In this document: positions 1 through 8,181 of the stretch, in pieces
How positions within the stretch are numbered: the stretch's first letter is position 1
How the letters are laid out: each line of letters begins with the position of its first letter
Assembly: GCA_042090735.1 (NCBI GenBank)
Contig: JBELIU010000033.1
Coordinates: 1 to 17,460, forward strand
Reading direction: 5' to 3'
Source of the DNA: Novosphingopyxis sp042090735
GTDB taxonomy: Bacteria > Pseudomonadota > Alphaproteobacteria > Sphingomonadales > Sphingomonadaceae
Length of the DNA: 17,460 nt
Made by a program: the position numbers and the translations under genes
The notes under the pieces: generated by a model
Database searches by the model: none
Told to the model about the DNA's origin: nothing
Seen by the model: only the letters and a program-made list of their open reading frames with translations

Positions 1-694
1 CGATCAGCGCGGGGCCGTCATACCAGGGCGTGCGCTCGCTGCGGTCCGCGATATTGTCGCCCGCCAGGCCGGAAAGCGGGATGGCGGTGAAGGTTTCGAT
101 GCCGATGCTGGTGGCAAAAGTGCGATAGTCCGCCACGATGTCATCAAAACGGGTCTCGTCATAATCGACCAGATCCATCTTGTTTACCGCGAGTACGATG
201 TTCCGAATGCCGATCAGATGCGCGAGATAACTGTGCCGCCGCGTCTGCGTCAGCACGCCCTTGCGCGCATCGATCAGGATAACCGCAAGGTCCGCCGTCG
301 ATGCGCCCGTCACCATATTGCGCGTATATTGCTCATGCCCCGGCGTATCGGCGACGATGAACTTGCGTTTTTCGGTTGCGAAGAAGCGGTAGGCGACGTC
401 GATGGTGATGCCCTGTTCGCGCTCGGCTGCGAGCCCGTCGACGAGGAGTGCGAAATCGATTTCGCCGCCTTGCGTGCCGAAGCGCTTGGAATCGGCCTCC
501 AGCGAGGCAAGCTGATCTTCGAAGATCATCTTCGAATCGTAGAGCAGGCGCCCGATCAGCGTCGACTTGCCGTCGTCCACGCTGCCGCAGGTAATGAAGC
601 GCAGCATGGATTTGCGGCGATGGGTTTCGAGATAGGCCTCGATGTCCTCCGCGATCAGCGTGTCGGTGCGGTAAATGGGGTCGGCATCGGCCAT
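1..694 (-). CDS. cysN: Sulfate adenylyltransferase subunit 1, GTPase (CysN or CysN-CysC fusion), 3' end outside window
   Basis: GTPase subunit of ATP sulfurylase. It couples GTP hydrolysis to formation of adenosine 5'-phosphosulfate by CysD in cytoplasmic sulfate assimilation. The first 231 residues are visible, and the gene runs off the left edge. The GTP-binding motifs are intact: G1 GSVDDGKST (37-45), the G2 threonine in GIT (95-97), G3 DTPGH (116-120) and G4 NKMD (171-174). The start is fixed by the overlap with cysD: the cysD TGA and this ATG share one base (TGATG), which suggests translational coupling. Because the C-terminus is missing, a bifunctional CysNC with a fused APS kinase cannot be excluded; that fusion is common in proteobacteria. 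Assignment to the CysN family is secure from the motifs and the cysD neighbour. Confidence 0.95.
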   Translation of the reverse strand, partial: MADADPIYRTDTLIAEDIEAYLETHRRKSMLRFITCGSVDDGKSTLIGRLLYDSKMIFEDQLASLEADSKRFGTQGGEIDFALLVDGLAAEREQGITIDVAYRFFATEKRKFIVADTPGHEQYTRNMVTGASTADLAVILIDARKGVLTQTRRHSYLAHLIGIRNIVLAVNKMDLVDYDETRFDDIVADYRTFATSIGIETFTAIPLSGLAGDNIADRSERTPWYDGPALI

Positions 695-1602
695 CAGAAA
701 TAGCCCTCCTGCTTCTTCTTCTCCATGCTGGCATCCCCCGCCTCGCGGTCGATGGCGCGGCCCTGACGTTCGCTGGTGGTGGTGAGCAGCATCTCGCGGA
801 TCACGGCGTTCAGATCGGCGGCCTCGCTCTCCACTGCGCCGGTGAGTGGATAGCAGCCAAGCGTGCGGAAGCGCACCGAGCGCTTCACCGGCTCCTCGCC
901 TTCGGCCAACGGGAAGCGATCGTCGTCGACCATGAGGAGCAGGCCGTCACGCTCCACGGTAGGGCGCGGCGCGGCGAAATAGAGCGGCACGATCTCGATC
1001 CCCTCCAGCTGGATATATTGCCAGATGTCCAGCTCGGTCCAGTTGGAGAGCGGAAAGGCGCGGATCGACTCGCCCTTGCTCTTGCGGATATTGTAGAGGT
1101 GCCAGAGCTCCGGACGCTGCGCTTTCGGGTCCCAGCGGTGCCGCGCCGCGCGGAAGGAGAAGACGCGTTCCTTGGCCCGCGCTTTTTCCTCATCGCGCCG
1201 CGCGCCGCCGAAGGCGACATCGAAACCGTGCTTGTCCAGCGCCTGTTTCAGTCCATCCGTCTTCCACATTTCAGTGTGCAGCGGACCGTGATCGAACGGG
1301 TTGATGCCGCGCTCGATCGCTTCGGGGTTCTGGTGGACGATAAGCTCCATACCCGCGTCGCGCGCGGCCTCCTCACGCAGGGCATACATCGCCTTGAATT
1401 TCCAGGTGGTGTCCACGTGCAGCAGCGGAAACGGCGGCGGCGCCGGGAAAAAGGCTTTGCGCGCCAGATGCAGCATCACCGCGCTGTCCTTGCCCACCGA
1501 ATAGAGCATCACGGGATTTTCCGCCTCGGCCACGGCTTCGCGCATGATTGCAATGCTTTCCGCTTCCAGGCGTTGGAGATGGGTCAAGGGCTCGGCGGTC
1601 AT
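694..1602 (-). CDS. cysD: Sulfate adenylyltransferase subunit 2 (CysD)
   Basis: Catalytic subunit of ATP sulfurylase (ATP + sulfate to APS + PPi), 302 residues, the usual length for CysD. The PP-loop SVGKDS lies at residues 35-40. Other CysD-type stretches follow, including VDTTWKF, a GGARRDEEKARAKER segment, and the C-terminal RTLGCYPLTGAVES. The protein ends in KKKQEGYF, typical of the family. The frame stays open about 100 codons further upstream, but the start chosen is the ATG giving MTAEPLTHL, because family similarity begins there and the upstream part is arginine/proline-rich noise. No convincing Shine-Dalgarno sequence precedes it. It is followed by cysN with a one-base overlap. No cysH, cysI or cysC is in view, and no regulator site was recognised in the upstream gap. 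Confidence 0.96.
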   Translation of the reverse strand: MTAEPLTHLQRLEAESIAIMREAVAEAENPVMLYSVGKDSAVMLHLARKAFFPAPPPFPLLHVDTTWKFKAMYALREEAARDAGMELIVHQNPEAIERGINPFDHGPLHTEMWKTDGLKQALDKHGFDVAFGGARRDEEKARAKERVFSFRAARHRWDPKAQRPELWHLYNIRKSKGESIRAFPLSNWTELDIWQYIQLEGIEIVPLYFAAPRPTVERDGLLLMVDDDRFPLAEGEEPVKRSVRFRTLGCYPLTGAVESEAADLNAVIREMLLTTTSERQGRAIDREAGDASMEKKKQEGYF

Positions 1603-1805
1603 GTCAGCAGTCGCTCGGTTCGTCGGTGTTGCAAGGGATTGGGCGTCGTGATGGGAGGTACGGACAGGGCGCGAGGCGTTCAACCGGGCTTCACTTGGCC
1701 ACGCCCAAGATTTGCTTCGAACCGGGCGCCGCAGCGGTGTCCGGATTCGGAACGGGCAAGGATGTGGCCCGTTCGCCGTCCACGCAACATCCCAGGGAGA
1801 CCTTA

Positions 1806-2534
1806 ATGAAAACCGTTCGATATGCCCTTGCCGGCCTTGCCATGATGGCCGGAACCGCGCCGCACGCGCTGATGGCTGCGCAGGTTCAGGTGTCCGCAGA
1901 GGCACCCGTGATCTCGCTGAGCGTGACCGAAGAGGTCCGCAGCGCGCCCGACGCAGCCTCGTTCAGCACCGGCGTCACCACACAGGCCCCCACCGCCACC
2001 GAGGCGCTGCGCCAGAACAGCGCACAGATGTCGGCGCTGATCGATCGGCTCAAGAAACTGGGCGTGGCCGAAAAGGACATTCAGACGAGCGGCATCAATC
2101 TGAACGCGCAATATGATTATCAGCAGAACCAACCGCCGCGCTTCACCGGTTATCAGGTGAGCAACAACGTCACCGTCACCGTGCGCAATATCGATCGGCT
2201 GGGCGAACTGCTGGACCAGGTGGTCGAGGCCGGTTCGAACAATCTGAACGGACCCAACTTCTTCATCGATGACGATGTCGCGGTAAAGGCAGAAGCACGC
2301 AAACGCGCGGTCGAACATGCCATGGCGCAGGCGCGCGAATATGCCCGCAATTTCGGCTATTCGGACGTGCGGCTGCTGACGGTTTCGGAGTCGGTCGACG
2401 GCGGCGGCAATTACCCGCAGCCCCCGCGGCCGATGGCGGTGCGAAATGCATCAGCGGACATGAAGGCACCCGTCCAGCCGGGAGAAATCGGCACCAATGT
2501 GTCGGTCAATTTCGAATTTGCGATGGTCCGCTGA
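1806..2534 (+). CDS. Exported SIMPL-domain protein (DUF541 family)
   Basis: A 242-residue protein with an N-terminal signal peptide: MKTVR, then a hydrophobic core, with likely cleavage after residue 24 or 25 (LMA-AQ). The mature part is one SIMPL/DUF541 domain. Typical features are the opening ISLSVTEEVRSAPDAA beta-strand, the central LKKLGVAEKDIQTSGINL segment, the GYQVSNNVTVTVRNIDRLGELLDQ segment, and KAEARKRAVEHAMAQAREYA before the last strand. The family is periplasmic or outer-membrane associated; members such as E. coli YggE are linked to oxidative-stress tolerance, but the biochemical role is not settled. A good Shine-Dalgarno AGGGAGA (1794-1800) lies six bases before the ATG. The gene is divergent from cysD and convergent with the nfuA-like gene, with a hairpin terminator between the stops. 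Confidence 0.9.
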   Translation: MKTVRYALAGLAMMAGTAPHALMAAQVQVSAEAPVISLSVTEEVRSAPDAASFSTGVTTQAPTATEALRQNSAQMSALIDRLKKLGVAEKDIQTSGINLNAQYDYQQNQPPRFTGYQVSNNVTVTVRNIDRLGELLDQVVEAGSNNLNGPNFFIDDDVAVKAEARKRAVEHAMAQAREYARNFGYSDVRLLTVSESVDGGGNYPQPPRPMAVRNASADMKAPVQPGEIGTNVSVNFEFAMVR

Positions 2535-2543
2535 TCATCAAAC

Positions 2544-2568
2544 ACGGGGAGGGCGCAGCCTTCCCCGT
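2544..2568. terminator. Hairpin terminator between convergent genes
   Basis: Arms ACGGGGAGGGC (2544-2554) and GCCTTCCCCGT (2558-2568) form an 11-pair stem with one G-U wobble and a three-base loop GCA. Flanking AAAC and GTTT extend the pairing and give a short T-run on the plus strand and, read from the other side, on the minus strand. It sits 9 bases after the SIMPL stop and 14 bases after the nfuA-like stop, so it can serve both genes. Confidence 0.85.
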
Positions 2569-2582
2569 TTCCACCGGAAAGA

Positions 2583-3167
2583 TCAGGCCTCGGAGGCGCG
2601 AACCTCGGTCACTTCCGGCACGTAGTGCTTTAGAAGCTGTTCGATGCCCATTTTGAGCGTCGCGGTGGACGATGGGCAGCCGGCGCAGGCACCTTGCATG
2701 CGCAAATAGACGACGCCGCGCTGAAAGCCGCGATAGACGATATCACCGCCATCACTGGCCACGGCCGGGCGCACGCGGGTGTCGATCAGTTCCTTGATCT
2801 GCTCCACGATTTCCTCATCCGCGGGATCGTCGAGCGGCAGCTCGTCGGCTTCGGGCGGAACCGCGATGCCGTTCCCCGCGCTGGACTTGAACAGCGGCAT
2901 GCCGCCGGAATAATGGTCCAGCAACGTCGCCAGCACTTCCGGGCGCAGTACCGTCCAGTCGGTGCCGGGCGCGGCGGTGACGGAAATAAAATCGCTGCCG
3001 AAGAACACGCCGGTCACGTCCCCCAGACCGAACAGAGCATCGGCCAAGGGCGAGGCCTCGGCCTCCTCCGGATCGGCAAAGTCGCGCGTGCCTGCCTCCA
3101 TGACCGTGCGGCCGGGCAGGAATTTCAGGGTTGCCGGATTGGGCGTGGTTTCGGTTTCGATCAGCAT
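2583..3167 (-). CDS. Nfu-type Fe-S cluster carrier (Nfu N-terminal domain plus NifU C-terminal domain)
   Basis: A 194-residue Fe-S scaffold/carrier. Residues 1 to about 88 match the Nfu N-terminal domain (MLIETETTPNPATLKFLPG start, then FFGSDFISVT). Residues about 117-185 are the NifU-like C-terminal domain with the cluster-binding CxxC motif CAGC (C161, C164) inside GACAGCPSST. Known Nfu proteins hold a 4Fe-4S cluster at a dimer interface through these two cysteines and hand it to client enzymes in the cytoplasm. The frame is open far upstream, but the start used is the ATG giving MLIETETTPN, the conserved family N-terminus. A GGGAAG stretch lies just upstream but rather close. This architecture is the alphaproteobacterial/mitochondrial NFU1 type, distinct from E. 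coli NfuA, whose N-terminal domain is a degenerate A-type scaffold, so no gene symbol is given. Confidence 0.93.
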   Translation of the reverse strand: MLIETETTPNPATLKFLPGRTVMEAGTRDFADPEEAEASPLADALFGLGDVTGVFFGSDFISVTAAPGTDWTVLRPEVLATLLDHYSGGMPLFKSSAGNGIAVPPEADELPLDDPADEEIVEQIKELIDTRVRPAVASDGGDIVYRGFQRGVVYLRMQGACAGCPSSTATLKMGIEQLLKHYVPEVTEVRASEA

Positions 3168-3245
3168 GGCTTCCCATTTGGTCCCGATTGACCGATGCTT
3201 CAACCCGTCCCGGCGATGGACGGCGAACGAATGGAGGTGCAGCGC

Positions 3246-4061
3246 ATGTTCGAAGGCAAAACGATCTGGATCACCGGGGCGTCCTCGGGCATCGGCGCGG
3301 CAGTGGCCCGCGCCTTTGGCGGGGTCGGCGCGAAACTGGTGCTCTCCGGCCGACGCGAAGATGCGCTCGTCGCGCTCGCGAACGACATCGGCCCGGACGA
3401 CTGCCTCGTCCTGCCGTTCGAGACCACTGATTATGACGCGCTCGCCGGCAAAATCGAGGACGCGGTCGGCTTCACCGGCGCGGTCGACGGGCTGGTCAAC
3501 AATGCCGGAATTTCGCAGCGCTCTTTGGCTCTCGAAACCGATTTCTCTGTTTACCGCCGCATCGTGGAGGTGGACCTGCTCGCCCCGATCGCCCTGACGC
3601 AGGCCCTGCTGCCGCATCTGGTAGGGCGGGAGGCAAGCTGGGTAATCAACATATCCAGCGTTGCGGGCAAGGTCGGCGTACCGATGCGCACTGCTTATTG
3701 CGCCGCGAAGCACGGGCTGGTCGGCTATGGGGATGCACTGCGCGCCGAATGTGCGCAGCATGGCCTGCATCTCCTCACCGTGGCGCCGGGATCGGTGCGC
3801 ACCGATGTCTCGCGCAATGCCTTGGCGGGAGATGGATCGCGCCGGGGCGTCAGCGACAAGGCGATCGATCAGGGGCTGGAACCGTCGGCGGTGGCGCGCC
3901 GCATCATCGAGGCGCTGCAGAAAGGCGAGCGCGAGATCGTGATCGCCGACGGCATGGAAGCTGGCCTCCCCAGCATGCGGGCGGAGAGCCCCGACCAGGT
4001 CTTCGACCTAATGGATCGCATGGTGCGCGAGGGTTATGCGAAGCGGATGGACGGCAGCTAA
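3246..4061 (+). CDS. SDR family NAD(P)-dependent oxidoreductase
   Basis: A 271-residue classical short-chain dehydrogenase/reductase. Motifs in order: cofactor-binding TGASSGIG (10-17), RR after beta-2 (36-37, which suggests NADP preference), NNAG (85-88), the catalytic serine in NISS (137/138), and YCAAK giving Tyr151 and Lys155. PGSVRTD (181-187) follows. The layout resembles the DHRS7-like branch of SDRs, but the substrate cannot be read from sequence. Two ATGs lie upstream in frame; the third, at 3246, is preferred because GGAGG (3233-3237) precedes it by eight bases and the protein then starts right before the Rossmann fold. It is divergent from the Nfu gene (78-bp gap) and lies 55 bp upstream of the M16 peptidase on the same strand, so the two may be co-transcribed. 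Confidence 0.93.
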   Translation: MFEGKTIWITGASSGIGAAVARAFGGVGAKLVLSGRREDALVALANDIGPDDCLVLPFETTDYDALAGKIEDAVGFTGAVDGLVNNAGISQRSLALETDFSVYRRIVEVDLLAPIALTQALLPHLVGREASWVINISSVAGKVGVPMRTAYCAAKHGLVGYGDALRAECAQHGLHLLTVAPGSVRTDVSRNALAGDGSRRGVSDKAIDQGLEPSAVARRIIEALQKGEREIVIADGMEAGLPSMRAESPDQVFDLMDRMVREGYAKRMDGS

Positions 4062-4116
4062 GTCCCTATGATCCTGAATTGCCGCCGGCCATGTTCACTG
4101 GCCAGAAAGGCAATGC

Positions 4117-7002
4117 GTGCCTAAAGCTTCGGCCATGACATCCACGCTGCGCAAGACCGCGCTCGCCATCCTCCTGTCCACCACGCTGATGCCGGTCGCG
4201 CTACCGGCGCAGACCACGGTTCCAGCGGTGGAGGCGGTGCCCGCTTCCGAAGCGCGCCCGTGGCTGTATGAAAACAGCGAGATACCGGTCGACCGGAGCT
4301 GGACGTTCGGGGAACTCGAAAACGGCGTGCGCTATGCGGTGAAGCATAACGGCGTGCCGCCCGATCAGGTCTCGATCCGCATCCGCGTGGACGCCGGGTC
4401 GCTGCATGAGAATGACGATGAGCTGGGTTATGCCCACCTGCTGGAGCATCTCACCTTCCGCGGATCGACCCACGTTCCGGACGGCGAGGCCAAGCGCATC
4501 TGGCAGCGCTTCGGCGTGTTCTTCGGATCGGATAGCAATGCGAGCACCACGCCGACGCAGACTGTCTACAAACTCGATTTACCCAACGCCAACCGCACCG
4601 TGCTGGGTGAGAGCATGCAGATCCTCTCCGGCATGATTCGCGACCCGCGCATCAACGGTCAGTCCGTGGGTGCGGAGAAGCAGATCGTGCAGGCAGAATT
4701 GCGCGAGAATGATGGCGCTTCGCTGAAATTGAGCGACGCCACCCGCAAGCTGTTCTTTCAGGGGCAGCGCCTTGCGGAGCGCGCGCCGATCGGCACCGTT
4801 GCGTCTTTGCAGAAAGCTTCCCCGAACAAGCTGCAGGCGTTTCACGACCGCTGGTATCGCCCCGAGAACACGGTGATCGTGATCGCGGGCGACGGCGATC
4901 CGGCGACCTATGAGGCGCTGATCAGACAATATTTCGCGGACTGGCAGGGGAATGGCGAAGCCATGCCGGTCCCCGATTTCGGCGATCCGACGGTCGGCGG
5001 GACGACCGCCGATGTGGTCGTCGACCCCACGCTTCCCGCCACGATCAGTATTCTTACCGAAAGGCCCTGGCGGCTGAAGCAGGACACGATCGCCTATAAT
5101 CAGGGTCTGATGACCGATCTGATCGCGCGCCTGATCGTCAACCGCCGTCTCGAGGCGAAGGCCCGCGCGGGCGGCAGCTATCTGCAAGCCTCGGTGAATA
5201 GTGACGACATCAGCCGTTCGGCCAATGTCACCTCGGTGCAGGTCGTCCCCCTAGGCACCGACTGGAAGCAGGCGCTCGCCGATGTGCGATCCGTGATCGC
5301 CGATGCCGAGGCATCGCCGCCGTCGCAGGAGGACATCGACCGCGAGATCGAGTTCGTCGGCACCCAGTTCCGCTCCTCGCTCGAGAAATATCCGTATGAG
5401 AGCGCCGCCAATCAGGCGGACGACATCGTCAATGCCGTCGATATCCGCGAAAGCGTGGCCGATCCGCAGACCGCACTCGATATCTTCCAGAGCATGGAGG
5501 GCAAGATCACGCCCGCCGCAATTCTGGCATCTACCAAGGCACAGTTCGACGGCGTCAACACGCGCATCCTGATGGCATCGCCGACGCCGATCGAGGGCGG
5601 CGCGCCCGCGCTTGCCGCCGCGCTGGCCACGCCGGTAACCGCGGATAGCGCTGCACGCATCACGCAAGGGACGCTGGGCTTCGATGCCCTACCGAAGCTC
5701 GGAGAGCCGGGAACGGTCGTCAGCACGACGCCGCTGCCGCAGCTCGATATGGAGCAGCTGACGCTGTCGAACGGTGTCACCGTGCTGCTTCGCCAGACGC
5801 CGGCCGAAAGCGATACGGTCCGCGTCCTGGTACGCTTCGGCAAGGGCTATCAGGCCTTCTCGCCAGACGGCGATGCACCGGTCTGGTCCGGCCCCGCGGC
5901 GCTCATCGACTCCGGTGTTGGCGATCTCGACCGCGAGGCGCTCGACAAACTCGCCAACGGACGACGCATCGGCATCGCTTTCGATATCGACGACGACGCG
6001 TTCGAGCTGTCCGCCGAGACGCGTCCCCAGGACATGGCTGGGCAGTTGCAGCTGCTCGCCGCCAAGCTCGCCGATCCGCGCTGGGCTGCGGCTCCGGTAG
6101 AGCGGGCCAAGGCGGCGGTCGCGGTCGGTTATCCAAGCTATGAAACCTCCGCCTCGTCGGTTCTTCAGCGCGATCTCAGCTGGCTGCTCAGCGGCAAGGA
6201 TCAGCGCTATCTCGTACCCGACGGCAAGACCGCGGCATCGCTGACGCCGGAGACGTTCAAGCAGACATGGGCGCCGCAACTGGCGGCCGGGCCGATCGAA
6301 GTTCTTCTGTTCGGCGACTTCCAGAGGCCCGAGGCCATTGCAGCATTGGAGGCAAGCTTCGGTGCGCTGAAGCCGCGCGAACCGGAAGCACCGGCCCCCG
6401 ACGGCCTCGTTCACCGCTTTGCCAAGGCAGGCGAGACGGTCACCGAAACGCATCAGGGGCCGGCCAATCAGGCCGCCGTCGCCATCGCTTGGGAAACGAG
6501 CGGCGGGGAGGCAAAGGTTACTGAGAGCCGGCAGCTCGACGTGCTTGCGGAGATCTTTCAGGACAGGCTTTTCGAACGATTTCGCGCGGAGCAGGCGAAG
6601 AGCTACAGCCCCTTTGTCTCCAGCAACTGGCCGACAGGCTTCGATAGCGGCGGCTATCTTGTGGCCGCGAGCCAGGTGGAACCGGACAATGTGGACCTGT
6701 TCCTGAAGCTCTCGCGCGAGATTGCGGCAGACCTGGCCGCCAACCCGGTGCCTGCCGATGAACTGCAGCGGGCGGTCGAGCCGATCCGGCAGCTCGTCAT
6801 CCGGGCAAGCTCCGGCAACACGTTCTGGATGGACCAGCTGGAAGGCGCGACGCGCGATCCGCAGAAGATCCAGCGGCTGCGCAGTCTGCTGAGTGACTAC
6901 ACCAACGTCACTCCAGCCGAGATCCAGGGGCTTGCGGCGCAGTATCTGAAGCCGGGGCAGGGCTTTGTGCTGAAGGTTTTGCCCGCCAAGAGCGCGGGAT
7001 GA
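4117..7002 (+). CDS. Exported two-domain M16 (insulinase/pitrilysin) zinc metallopeptidase
   Basis: A 961-residue M16 peptidase with a signal peptide (LRK, then the hydrophobic run TALAILLSTTLMPVALPA, likely cleavage before QTTV), so probably periplasmic. The first half carries the inverted zinc motif HLLEH (107-111) and the distal ligand in QAELREND (Glu194), with a second glutamate seven residues before it (Glu187), as in pitrilysin. The second half begins near LTLSNGVTVLLRQTP and repeats the fold but has no HxxEH, as expected for the inactive half. Length and arrangement resemble the PqqL/M16B group; the substrate is unknown. The GTG at 4117 is chosen because AGAAAGG (4104-4110) is well spaced for it. 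The ATG at 4135 would give a shorter signal peptide (955 residues) but has no ribosome-binding site. Confidence 0.93.
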   Translation: MPKASAMTSTLRKTALAILLSTTLMPVALPAQTTVPAVEAVPASEARPWLYENSEIPVDRSWTFGELENGVRYAVKHNGVPPDQVSIRIRVDAGSLHENDDELGYAHLLEHLTFRGSTHVPDGEAKRIWQRFGVFFGSDSNASTTPTQTVYKLDLPNANRTVLGESMQILSGMIRDPRINGQSVGAEKQIVQAELRENDGASLKLSDATRKLFFQGQRLAERAPIGTVASLQKASPNKLQAFHDRWYRPENTVIVIAGDGDPATYEALIRQYFADWQGNGEAMPVPDFGDPTVGGTTADVVVDPTLPATISILTERPWRLKQDTIAYNQGLMTDLIARLIVNRRLEAKARAGGSYLQASVNSDDISRSANVTSVQVVPLGTDWKQALADVRSVIADAEASPPSQEDIDREIEFVGTQFRSSLEKYPYESAANQADDIVNAVDIRESVADPQTALDIFQSMEGKITPAAILASTKAQFDGVNTRILMASPTPIEGGAPALAAALATPVTADSAARITQGTLGFDALPKLGEPGTVVSTTPLPQLDMEQLTLSNGVTVLLRQTPAESDTVRVLVRFGKGYQAFSPDGDAPVWSGPAALIDSGVGDLDREALDKLANGRRIGIAFDIDDDAFELSAETRPQDMAGQLQLLAAKLADPRWAAAPVERAKAAVAVGYPSYETSASSVLQRDLSWLLSGKDQRYLVPDGKTAASLTPETFKQTWAPQLAAGPIEVLLFGDFQRPEAIAALEASFGALKPREPEAPAPDGLVHRFAKAGETVTETHQGPANQAAVAIAWETSGGEAKVTESRQLDVLAEIFQDRLFERFRAEQAKSYSPFVSSNWPTGFDSGGYLVAASQVEPDNVDLFLKLSREIAADLAANPVPADELQRAVEPIRQLVIRASSGNTFWMDQLEGATRDPQKIQRLRSLLSDYTNVTPAEIQGLAAQYLKPGQGFVLKVLPAKSAG

Positions 7003-7006
7003 AGCG

Positions 7007-7028
7007 GGCGGGGGCTCAGGCCTCCGCC
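7007..7028. terminator. Possible shared terminator hairpin between convergent stops
   Basis: GGCGGGGGC (7007-7015) and GCCTCCGCC (7020-7028) form a nine-pair stem with one G-U wobble and a four-base loop. The loop holds the stop codon of the App1-like gene. It starts five bases after the peptidase stop. There is no U-run on the plus side, so intrinsic termination is uncertain. Confidence 0.4.
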
Positions 7029-8053
7029 GCCTCTATCACTCTTGCGGTGTCGCCATCGCCATCGATGCGCAGCTTTGCCAGCATCTGCTGGCCGGCATCG
7101 AAGGAATCGCCGATCCACACCTCCACGCCGCTTTCGCGAATGCGTTCGATCGCCGCGCGCTTTCGCGGCCCCAGGGTCAGCGCAGACGTGGTGCGGATGA
7201 GCACCGCCTCCACGCGGCCAGGGTGCAGCGTTACGGCATCGGCATAGGCTTCCGCATCGCCCTGCGTATCGTCGCCGATCAGCACGAAGCGAAGCGATGG
7301 ATAAAAGCCCAGTATGCGTGCGATCGACGCACGTTTGTGCGCGCCGTGACTCGACTTGCCGAGCGTCTTCAGGCTGAGGCTCCAGTCGCGCAGCAGCATC
7401 GGACCTTCTGGAAGCTTCTGTAGCTGGATGAAGCGCTTGAGGAAGCCGTAGAGGTTCCATGGGCTCGATGACACATAGAAAAATGCGCGCCGCGCGCCGC
7501 TTTCCGGCCGCGTTCCGCCGAGCTTTGCGTAGAAGTCGCTGGCCCCGGTCACGGCGGTGCGATCCTCGGGCATCTGCAGGATCAGGCGGCGCCAGTTGCG
7601 CGTGAAGCGATGGGCGCCGGTTTCGATGATGGTGTCGTCGATATCCGAAATGACAGCGATGCGGTTGTCCGATCCGGGTGCAAGGACCGCCGCTTCAACC
7701 GGCTCCGAACCCGCCACATCCGGCAGATCGAGCGTGCAGTTCTCCCACTGCGCATGCGCCGGGAGCGCGCGCTTTGCGGGCAGGCGCAGCTCGAAGCGCG
7801 CGAAACCTTCATCATCGCTGACGCTTTCGGTTGTCACATCGCCATAGCGGAGGCGCACGCGCACGCCCGGCACTTCGTGGCTCGCATAGAGCCGCAGCAG
7901 ATAGAGGAATTTGGCCGGCCGCGAGGGTGCATCGCCCGGATGCGGGGGTTGGCGCAGCACACGAACGGTGATCTCCATCGCCTCTTCGTTGCGAAAGCCG
8001 TTATAAGCGGCGATCGCGATGGGACGGCGGCGGGCGAGAAGGCTGAGCGGCAT
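7016..8053 (-). CDS. App1-family phosphatidate phosphatase (DUF2183, HAD-like)
   Basis: A 345-residue protein with the App1/DUF2183 catalytic domain in its C-terminal two thirds. HAD-type motifs are complete: SDIDDTI with DxDxT at 137-141, the motif II serine in YVSSSPWNLY (193-202), Lys240 in AHKRAS as motif III, and GDDTQGD (260-266) as the acidic metal-binding motif IV. In yeast App1 this domain dephosphorylates phosphatidic acid to diacylglycerol; activity in bacteria is inferred only. Residues about 28-130 are a beta-rich N-terminal domain (ITVRVLRQPPHPG onward). No signal peptide or membrane segment is visible, so it is probably cytoplasmic. The frame opens 45 codons further upstream, but the ATG giving MPLSLLARR is preferred as the extension would run into the divergent gene region. 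The start lacks a clear Shine-Dalgarno, so its position is less sure. Confidence 0.88.
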   Translation of the reverse strand: MPLSLLARRRPIAIAAYNGFRNEEAMEITVRVLRQPPHPGDAPSRPAKFLYLLRLYASHEVPGVRVRLRYGDVTTESVSDDEGFARFELRLPAKRALPAHAQWENCTLDLPDVAGSEPVEAAVLAPGSDNRIAVISDIDDTIIETGAHRFTRNWRRLILQMPEDRTAVTGASDFYAKLGGTRPESGARRAFFYVSSSPWNLYGFLKRFIQLQKLPEGPMLLRDWSLSLKTLGKSSHGAHKRASIARILGFYPSLRFVLIGDDTQGDAEAYADAVTLHPGRVEAVLIRTTSALTLGPRKRAAIERIRESGVEVWIGDSFDAGQQMLAKLRIDGDGDTARVIEAAEA

Positions 8054-8108
8054 GACTTTGCGGCTGGCATAGCGCTGCGCGCATGGCAAGCGCCGCCATT
8101 CTACGGAC

Positions 8109-8137
8109 TTGGAAGCGTTCGGCTGTAGCGCTAGAAG
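8109..8137 (+). promoter_or_regulatory. Possible sigma-70 promoter for the glycosyltransferase genes
   Basis: TTGGAA (8109-8114) and TAGAAG (8132-8137) are separated by 17 bases and lie about 45 bases before the GTG start of the first glycosyltransferase, in the divergent gap shared with the App1-like gene. The -10 match is modest, so this is only a candidate. Confidence 0.3.
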
Positions 8138-8181
8138 CGCGGGCAACCGTAATTCAATGTGAGCGTCCGAGAGGGAAGCGC

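Noticed and set aside
1603..1805. Search for a riboswitch or CysB-like operator upstream of cysD
   Set aside because: No conserved riboswitch core or clear dyad could be made out by eye in this gap.
1651..1806. A 51-codon plus-strand ORF ending with TAATG on the SIMPL gene start
   Set aside because: The overlap looks like coupling, but the product is arginine/proline-rich, and the frame is the tail of a long open frame antisense to cysD. The SIMPL gene has its own good ribosome-binding site.
1603..1905. N-terminal extension of CysD by about 100 codons
   Set aside because: The extension would overlap the SIMPL gene on the other strand and has no resemblance to CysD; the ATG at 1602 gives the family N-terminus and usual length.
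8083..8181. An ATG at 8083 as start of the first glycosyltransferase
   Set aside because: It adds 33 non-conserved residues and lacks a ribosome-binding site, whereas GTG at 8182 has one and starts at the family N-terminus.
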